Assembly: GCA_963718065.1 (NCBI GenBank)
Contig: CAVQYE010000019.1
Location: 1 to 64,000, forward strand
Origin: CAVPGP01 sp963718065
Lineage (GTDB): Bacteria; Actinomycetota; Thermoleophilia; Gaiellales; Gaiellaceae
DNA length: 64,000 nt
Direction: 5' to 3'
Made by a program: the position numbers and the translations under genes. This document shows positions 59,077-64,000 of the stretch, one piece after another. Within the stretch, counting starts at the first letter, position 1; each line of letters begins with the position of its first letter. The notes beneath the pieces were generated by a model. That model saw only the letters and a program-made list of their open reading frames with translations. It did not search any database and was not told the DNA's origin.

Positions 59077-59128
59077 CCCCCACCCAGGGTGGGGAGCCGT
59101 TCCCGCCGCCCTCGGCGATGACGCTACC
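59077..59128. repeat. 52-bp hairpin repeat between convergent genes, copy 2
   Basis: CCCCACCC-AGGGTGGGG hairpin followed by CGTTCCCGCCGCCCTCGGCGA and GCTACC, the counterpart of 53739-53790. Here it separates dapD from the convergent dapF. The remaining ~75 bp up to dapF shows nothing else. Confidence 0.6.
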
Positions 59129-59205
59129 GGAGAAAGGCGCACCGGAATGGAAAAGTTGCGTGACAATTGCGCGACGCACTGGCTGCGTGGTCGTCGGCGG
59201 CGCGC

Positions 59206-59899
59206 TCAGGGGACGCGCACGGCGGGGCCGGTGAGCCAGGCCCTGCCGCTCGGCCAGCCGCACTTGAAGGGGCCCGCCCGGGAAGTGGACGGTGACTTCA
59301 CCCTCGCCGTGAGTTGCTGCCGCAACTGCGACGGCGCTCGTGCCCGACGAGGCGGTCTCGCCTGCGCCGCGCTCCCAGACGCGGGCGGTCACCTGACCGG
59401 GCGCGTCGATGCGGGCGACCTGGACGTTCGTGCGTTGCGGGAAGCGCGGGTGCGTCTCGAGCAGCGGCCCGATCAGCGGCAGGTCGTCGGGGTCGCCGAT
59501 GACAACGGCGTGTGGATTGCCGACCGAGACCGGCGTCACCGTCAGCCCGGCAATCTCTTCGGCGTCGTGCACCTCGACCGCGCCCAGTTCCTGTTCGACG
59601 AGATCGCCTCCGAGCAGACGGGCGTTCACCTCACGCGAGCCGACGCGGATCGACACCTCGGCCGCCCCGTTTCGCTCCGCCAGCCAGCGCGCGGCGATGC
59701 GCGTGCCGTTGCCGGACAGCTCGGCGGTCGAGCCGTCCGGATTCCAGATCACGATCTCGGCGCCGTTGCCGTCCACCGAGACGACTTCGAGGATTCCGTC
59801 CGCATCCCCCACCTCGGCCCGCACACGCTCAGGCGTCCAGTCCCGCTCCTCGGTCAGCAGGTAGACGTTCCCGTTGGCGTCCCAGCGCGATGATCTCAT
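59206..59899 (-). CDS. dapF: Diaminopimelate epimerase-like protein with Ser in both catalytic Cys positions, one frameshift
   Basis: DapF interconverts LL- and meso-diaminopimelate. The chain runs MRSSRWDANGNVYLLTEE, IVIWNPDGSTAELSGNGTRIAARWLAE, VSVGNPHAVVIGD, FPQRTNVQVARI, VWERGAGETASSGTSAVAVAAA, HFPGG and, after a frame change near 59250, WLTGPAVRVP. The first catalytic thiol normally sits in CGNG and the second in ACGTG; here both are Ser (LSGNGTR, SSGTSA). Ser-for-Cys forms exist in several bacterial DapF relatives. Position opposite dapE-dapC-dapD supports the diaminopimelate role. Start ATG 59899 overlaps miaA by ~70 bp, which may indicate another small sequence error. Confidence 0.85.
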
Positions 59900-60722
59900 C
59901 GGCGATCTCGCCCGGCGGGCGATCACCGTCAACGCTAACCAGGCCGGGGATCCGGCGCATCCACTTGCGCTGATACGCCGCGAGCTGGCGCGTCCGCAAC
60001 GCAATCGCGGCCTCGGCCTCGGGCTGCGGGAGGTTCGCGACCTCGTCGAAGCCGAGCACCCGCGGTGTGATGTCCCCGGCGACCTGCACCTCCTCGGCGA
60101 CACCCGCTGCGAACATGGCATGGGCTCGCGCCTCGATCCGCGCCGAGAGGACTTCCGGCGCGACGGCCAGGCCGACGATCAGCGTTGGATGACGCGTCTC
60201 GTCGGCCCAGAGGCGTGACTCGTCCGTCGGGGAGAGCGATGTGCCGGCCTCCCAGAGCTCGAGAGCGCGGACGACACGCTTGCGGTCGTTCGCGTGCACC
60301 TGCTCGGCGGCGCGCGGGTCCCGCCGCGCCAGCAGCCCGTGAGCGATCTCTCCGCCGAAGCGGTCGTAGATTCGCCCGAACCGCTCGCGCGCGGCGACAC
60401 CGCTCTCCGCAGGCAGCTCGAGATCCGCGAGCGCGGCGCGGAACCAGAGGCCCGAGCCACCGACCACGACCGGTGTGCGACCGGCCGCGATCGCAGCGTC
60501 GATCTCACGGTGAGCCAGCTCCTGGTACTCGCCCACCGAGCCCTGTCGGTCGAGCGGCCAGATCCCGACGAGCTTGCCCGCTCCTTGGTTCGTCAGGATC
60601 GGCAGGCCGCGATAGACCTGCATCGAGTCCGCCGAGACGATCTCCGCCGGGAGCCGCTCGGCGATCGCCTCGGCGACTGCGGTCTTGCCGGACGCAGTCG
60701 GGCCGAAGATCCCGATCACCAT
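59829..60722 (-). CDS. miaA: tRNA dimethylallyltransferase MiaA
   Basis: A 297-residue enzyme adding an isopentenyl group to A37 of tRNAs reading U-starting codons, using DMAPP from the MEP pathway. Motifs: FGPTASGKTAVAEAIAERLPAEIVSADSMQVYRGL (P-loop, DSMQVYR), VVGGSGLWFRAAL, ANDRKRVVRALELW, AGVAEEVQ, GFDEVANL and RTRQLAAYQRKWMRR. The final ~23 residues (DEIIALGRQRERLPADRGAGLDA) overlap dapF and may be extended by an indel. ATG 60722 lies 10 bases after the miaB stop. Confidence 0.94.
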   Translation of the reverse strand: MVIGIFGPTASGKTAVAEAIAERLPAEIVSADSMQVYRGLPILTNQGAGKLVGIWPLDRQGSVGEYQELAHREIDAAIAAGRTPVVVGGSGLWFRAALADLELPAESGVAARERFGRIYDRFGGEIAHGLLARRDPRAAEQVHANDRKRVVRALELWEAGTSLSPTDESRLWADETRHPTLIVGLAVAPEVLSARIEARAHAMFAAGVAEEVQVAGDITPRVLGFDEVANLPQPEAEAAIALRTRQLAAYQRKWMRRIPGLVSVDGDRPPGEIADEIIALGRQRERLPADRGAGLDA

Positions 60723-60732
60723 CGCAGCCCGT

Positions 60733-62058
60733 TCAGGCCGCGACGAGCGCTTCTTGCGATCCCCGCAGCGTGGTCGAGGTCGCAGACTCGATCCGCACCG
60801 GCACCAGGTCGCCTGGCTGCGCGGCGCCCGCGAAGTTGACCATCGTGTTCCGCCTCGTACGGCCGCGGAGGAGCGCCGGCTCGGTGCGGCTCGCGCCCTC
60901 GACGAGCACCTCTTCGACGCGACCCACCCGCGCGGCGTTGCGCTCGGCTCCGATGCGCTGCACGACGTCGACGAGCCGCTCGATCCGATCGCGCTTGACG
61001 TCGTCCGGCACCTGGTCGGGCATCCCGGCGGCCTCGGTGCCGCGCCGCGGCGAATAGACGAAGGTGAAGGCGGTGTCGTAGCGCGCCTCCTCGACGACCG
61101 CGAGCGTCGCGGCGAAATCGTCTTCCGTCTCGCCGGGGAACCCGACGATGATGTCGGTGCCAAGGGCGAGGTCCGGGATCGCTGCTCGGAGCTTTGCGGC
61201 GAGCAGCAGATAGCGCTCCGGGGTGTACGTGCGCCGCATTGCCTTCAGGATCCGCGCCGAGCCCGACTGCAGCGGTAGATGAACCTGCTCGCACACGGCG
61301 GCGCATTCGGCCATCGCGGCGATCACCGGATCGCGGAAGTCCTTTGGGTGAGGGCTCGTGAAGCGGATTCGCTCGACCCTCGCGACGGCGTCGCAGGCGC
61401 GCAGGAGCTCGCCGAACTCGGTGCGGATGTCGGGCTGGAGATCGCGGCCCCACGAATTGACGTTCTGCCCGAGAAGCGTGATCTCTCGCACGCCCTCGGC
61501 CGCGAGCCGGGTCACCTCGGCGACGATCTCGCCTGGCCGCCGGCTTTGCTCGCGGCCACGGACGGCCGGGACGATGCAGTACGCGCACTTCGAGTTGCAG
61601 CCCATCGAGACCTGCACCCACGCCTGGAAGCTCCGCTCCCGGTGCATGGGGAGCTCGCCCGCGAACGAGCGCTCGTCGAGGCCGAAGCTGCCCCTCTCCA
61701 CCCCCACTCCGCCGGCGCCGAGCCATTCGCCGAGATGCGGGATCGAGCCGGGCCCGAACGCGACGTCGACCTCCGGGTAGAGCTGGAACAGGCGCTCGCG
61801 CTGCGCCTCGGCATAGCAGCCGCCGACCGCGATAACCGTGTCGGGCCGCCGGCGCTTGCGGGCGATCGCGTTGCCGATGTGCGCGGCAAATCTCGTGTCG
61901 GGCTTCTCGCGGATCGTGCAGGTGTTGAACACGAGAACGTCCGCGTCGTCGGCGGTCACCGCTTCGCCCAGGCCGATGTCCTCGAGCATGCCCTTGATCC
62001 GCTCCGAGTCGTGGGCGTTCATCTGACAGCCGAACGTCGTCACGTGGTACCGGCGCAC
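60733..62058 (-). CDS. miaB: tRNA methylthiotransferase MiaB
   Basis: A 441-residue radical-SAM enzyme that adds the methylthio group at C2 of i6A37, acting after MiaA. The N-terminal cluster cysteines are in TTFGCQMNAHDSE, VFNTCTIREKP and AVGGCYAEAQ; the radical-SAM motif is MGCNSKCAYCIVPAVRG; a C-terminal TRAM domain includes EVLVEGAS and GRTRRNTMVNFAG. The miaB-miaA order with dapF and hflX nearby is the normal actinobacterial arrangement, with rny further along. Confidence 0.95.
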   Translation of the reverse strand: MRRYHVTTFGCQMNAHDSERIKGMLEDIGLGEAVTADDADVLVFNTCTIREKPDTRFAAHIGNAIARKRRRPDTVIAVGGCYAEAQRERLFQLYPEVDVAFGPGSIPHLGEWLGAGGVGVERGSFGLDERSFAGELPMHRERSFQAWVQVSMGCNSKCAYCIVPAVRGREQSRRPGEIVAEVTRLAAEGVREITLLGQNVNSWGRDLQPDIRTEFGELLRACDAVARVERIRFTSPHPKDFRDPVIAAMAECAAVCEQVHLPLQSGSARILKAMRRTYTPERYLLLAAKLRAAIPDLALGTDIIVGFPGETEDDFAATLAVVEEARYDTAFTFVYSPRRGTEAAGMPDQVPDDVKRDRIERLVDVVQRIGAERNAARVGRVEEVLVEGASRTEPALLRGRTRRNTMVNFAGAAQPGDLVPVRIESATSTTLRGSQEALVAA

Positions 62059-62185
62059 GCTTCTAGCCTAGCCGCGATCACCGCGCGAGCCCTCGCCACA
62101 GGGCGGGCGGCGGCACGCTCCCACGCCCGCTTCTCGGCGTTAAGCTCGCCACGGTGTCCCAGTCGGATCGTGACGTGAGGTCGCC

Positions 62186-63214
62186 GTGCGCGCCGCGCTG
62201 ACGCGAGCGAGGAGCGTCATGGAGCTCGTCGACGTGCCCGAGCCGGACACGGCCGGCTCGGGCGAGCTCGTCGTCAGGCCGGAAGCGGTCGGGCTCTGCG
62301 GGTCGGACTTCCACTACTTCCACGGCGACATCGGGCTGACCGACGATCCCGACGAGCTGTACCCGCGCATCCAGGGGCACGAATTTTCGGCGATCGTCGA
62401 GGACGTCGGACCCGACTGCCCACCGGGGTTCAGGAGCGGGCAGCGCGTCGCGGTGTGGCCGGTCTCGGCATGCGGTCACTGCCGCTGCTGCCGGATCGGG
62501 CGCGAGAACGCGTGCGAGAACATCAGCCTGATCGGTATCCACGTCGACGGAGCCCTCCAGGAACTGCTGCGCGTGCCCGCGAACCAGGCGTTCCCCATCG
62601 CCGTCGATGACCCCCGTCTGGCGGCGTTCGTCGAGCCGATGTCGATCGCCGTCCGCACGGTGGTGCGTGGGCGCGTCGAGGCGGGTGAGCATGTGCTCGT
62701 TCTCGGTGCAGGCCCGATCGGCCAGGCCGTGGCAATCGCAGCCCTCGACCGCGGGGCGCGCGTGCTGCTCGTCGATCAGCTTCCCGAACGTCTCGGGCTG
62801 AGCGCTTCTGGAGCGGAGCTTGCTGTCGCGGGCGACGATCTGCTCGAGCGCGCACGCGAGTGGGCCGGCGGCGAGCTGCCGGAGGTTGTCGTCGAGGCGA
62901 CAGGGGCGAAGGAGCCGATGCGGTTCGCGCTCGACCTGGTCGCCGCGGCGGGGCGCATCGTCGTCGTCGGGCTTTCCGGCCACGAGGTACCGCTTCGCAT
63001 CGGTGCGCTCCCGTTTCGGGAGCTCGACGTACTCGGAGTCAGCTGCTGCCAGCGAGACGAGTTCGCGACGGCCGCGGAGCTCGTCGTGCGTCACCGCGAC
63101 GCAGTGGCGCCGCTCCTCACACACGAGTTCTCTTTCGACGAGGCACCGCACGCGATCACGTTCGCCATCGAGCATCCCGCAGAGGTGCTGAAGGCCGTGA
63201 TCCACGTCTCGTGA
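62186..63214 (+). CDS. Zinc-dependent alcohol dehydrogenase (sorbitol/threonine dehydrogenase-like)
   Basis: A 342-residue medium-chain dehydrogenase. Catalytic zinc ligands are in VGLCGSDFHYFHGD (Cys) and IQGHEFSAIVEDVG (His, Glu); structural zinc is bound by SACGHCRCCRIGRENACEN (four Cys). The Rossmann motif is VLVLGAGPIGQAVAIAA with an Asp at the strand end (LLVDQ), favouring NAD. It resembles L-threonine, sorbitol or galactitol-type dehydrogenases; substrate uncertain. GTG start; divergent from miaB with a 127-bp gap in which no clear promoter was recognised. Confidence 0.87.
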   Translation: MRAALTRARSVMELVDVPEPDTAGSGELVVRPEAVGLCGSDFHYFHGDIGLTDDPDELYPRIQGHEFSAIVEDVGPDCPPGFRSGQRVAVWPVSACGHCRCCRIGRENACENISLIGIHVDGALQELLRVPANQAFPIAVDDPRLAAFVEPMSIAVRTVVRGRVEAGEHVLVLGAGPIGQAVAIAALDRGARVLLVDQLPERLGLSASGAELAVAGDDLLERAREWAGGELPEVVVEATGAKEPMRFALDLVAAAGRIVVVGLSGHEVPLRIGALPFRELDVLGVSCCQRDEFATAAELVVRHRDAVAPLLTHEFSFDEAPHAITFAIEHPAEVLKAVIHVS

Positions 63215-63265
63215 GCCGAGTCGGGCTCGCAAGTTTCCGTCACGCTCGGAGTCTCAGTCTTGTGC

Positions 63266-63631
63266 ATGCCAGAGGAATTCGGGACGGGTCTCCGCGCTCA
63301 CATTCAGCGAGTCGCGGCTCCGATTGATGCGCGCGAGGTCGAAGTCGAGGATGAGGACGAGCCGCAGCGCGACGAGTACGCCGACACGGCGGCGCTGGCG
63401 GCCGAGTACGTCCAGCGGGCCGCCGAGCTCGACAGCCGGGACCGGCTGCTGGCGGCGGCGGGCGCCGACCTGGCCTTCCGTGAGCGCCGCCTGCTCGAGC
63501 GAGAGGCTGCCCTCGAGACCGCCACGCAGCGTATGGCCTCGGAGATCGTGAACCGGATGCTCCATCCGGAACCGGGGGCCGGCGACGAGCTCGCGCGGGT
63601 CCGCGCCCGCCGCAGCGGCGGCGTGGCCTAG
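63266..63631 (+). CDS. Hypothetical helical protein, 121 aa
   Basis: A small, charged, probably coiled-coil protein (MPEEFGTGLRAHIQRVAAP, acidic EVEDEDEPQRDEYADT, then helix AALAAEYVQRAAELDSRDRLLAAAGADLAFRERRLLEREAALETATQRMASEIVNRML). No family recognised. ATG 63266 chosen over a TTG at 63260. Its stop codon lies inside the left arm of the inverted-repeat element that follows. Confidence 0.6.
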   Translation: MPEEFGTGLRAHIQRVAAPIDAREVEVEDEDEPQRDEYADTAALAAEYVQRAAELDSRDRLLAAAGADLAFRERRLLEREAALETATQRMASEIVNRMLHPEPGAGDELARVRARRSGGVA

Positions 63632-63795
63632 GAGGGTTTGGCGAAATAACGGCTGTGCCGCCGGGCCGCGCTGCTCGCCCCGATCCGGCGTCCTCGGTCG
63701 CATCCGTAGGCACCACTACGAAAACTCCCTGCGTCCTTGGCTCGGAACGACCATCGCACCCCAACGACGAGCGACATTCCGCCAACCCCTCCTAG
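63628..63795. repeat. 168-bp element with 16-bp terminal inverted repeats
   Basis: Left arm CTAGGAGGGTTTGGCG (63628-63643) and right arm CGCCAACCCCTCCTAG (63780-63795) pair at 15 of 16 positions. The interior has no obvious internal symmetry. On the minus strand an ATG at 63777, with GGAGGGG ten bases upstream in the right arm, opens a 49-codon frame that stops inside the left arm (start MSLVVGVRWSFRAKD); it may be fortuitous. Miniature transposable element or structured 3' region of rny are the main readings. Confidence 0.5.
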
Positions 63796-63807
63796 TAGCG
63801 ACGTCGC

Positions 63808-64000
63808 TTACTTCGCGAACTCGATCGCGCGCGACTCGCGGATCACCGTCACCTTGATCTGCCCCGGATACTCGAGCTGGCCCTCGATCTCGCGCGCGAT
63901 CTCGTGCGAGAGGAGCACGGCCGCGTCGTCGTCGATCTCCTCGGGCTTGACGAGCACGCGAATCTCGCGGCCGGCCTGCAGCGCGTACACCTTCTCCACT
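63808..64000 (-). CDS. rny: Ribonuclease Y, C-terminal end (cut by window)
   Basis: The last 64 residues of RNase Y on the minus strand: EKVYALQAGREIRVLVKPEEIDDDAAVLL, EIAREIEGQLEYPGQIKVTVIRESRAIEFAK. This is the highly conserved terminus after the KH and HD domains. RNase Y is a membrane-bound endoribonuclease starting mRNA decay. The rest of the gene lies beyond the window. Location before miaB is typical for actinobacteria. Confidence 0.93.
   Translation of the reverse strand, partial: VEKVYALQAGREIRVLVKPEEIDDDAAVLLSHEIAREIEGQLEYPGQIKVTVIRESRAIEFAK

Overview
The window comes from a very GC-rich actinobacterium. A deep-branching class such as Thermoleophilia (Gaiellales or Solirubrobacterales) fits best. 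The reasons are an actinobacterial pgsA - FHA (GarA-like) - MerR (FtsR-like) block, SepF, DivIVA and YggT division proteins, a single-motif RsiG-type protein of the kind described in Rubrobacter, MurT/GatD, and an extracellular S8 protease with SWSD repeats. The class assignment is inference from gene content; no rRNA is present.

Layout. 1-4.5 kb: a cut glycosyltransferase, an endonuclease/exonuclease/phosphatase-type protein, a class V aminotransferase, an HD hydrolase and murA. 4.5-7.4 kb: subtilase, HisB-like protein, RidA and a pair of covarying hairpins. 7.4-14.6 kb: cca, an unknown, LACC1/YfiH, YggS, SepF, YggT, DivIVA, YggU, DksA-like, lspA and rluD. 15-26.3 kb: GGDEF protein, then rpsB-tsf-pyrH-frr-uppS-cdsA-dxr-rseP-ispG-proS. 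26.5-30.4 kb: tRNA-Pro, a GH99-like secreted protein, HutF-like deiminase. 30.5-36.9 kb: pgsA, a nucleotidyltransferase/phosphosugar-mutase fusion, RsiG-like, FHA, MerR, apt. 37.1-38.3 kb: a noncoding island. 38.3-45.5 kb: a giant TPR membrane protein, two RpoD-type sigma factors, a PHP phosphatase and a class II glutamine amidotransferase. 45.7-51.4 kb: homing-endonuclease-associated repeat protein, a GGDEF/HD-GYP protein, SWSD subtilase. 51.6-64 kb: murT-gatD, nudix-dut-hflX, dapE-dapC-dapD facing dapF-miaA-miaB, an alcohol dehydrogenase and the end of rny.

The window is mostly envelope and cell-cycle housekeeping: peptidoglycan precursors (MurA, Dap enzymes, MurT/GatD, UppS), isoprenoids (Dxr, IspG), phospholipids (CdsA, PgsA), membrane proteolysis (LspA, RseP), translation and tRNA maturation. 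A c-di-GMP layer (two GGDEF proteins, one with HD-GYP, plus an RsiG-like c-di-GMP-binding anti-sigma candidate) sits beside it.

The most unusual material is noncoding. Three tandem minus-strand copies of a ~113-nt structured RNA (37438-38047) each have their own 17-bp-spaced promoter, a shared upstream box and covarying stems. A separate ~164-nt hairpin element occurs after both lspA and rseP, again with compensatory changes. Smaller paired elements lie at 7179-7296, 45573-45678, 53739/59077 and 63628-63795.

Caution: about 20 frameshifts break conserved, mostly essential genes (murA, dxr, rseP, murT, dapF and others). They look like sequence or assembly errors rather than real pseudogenes, and coordinates of those genes span the repaired reading frame.
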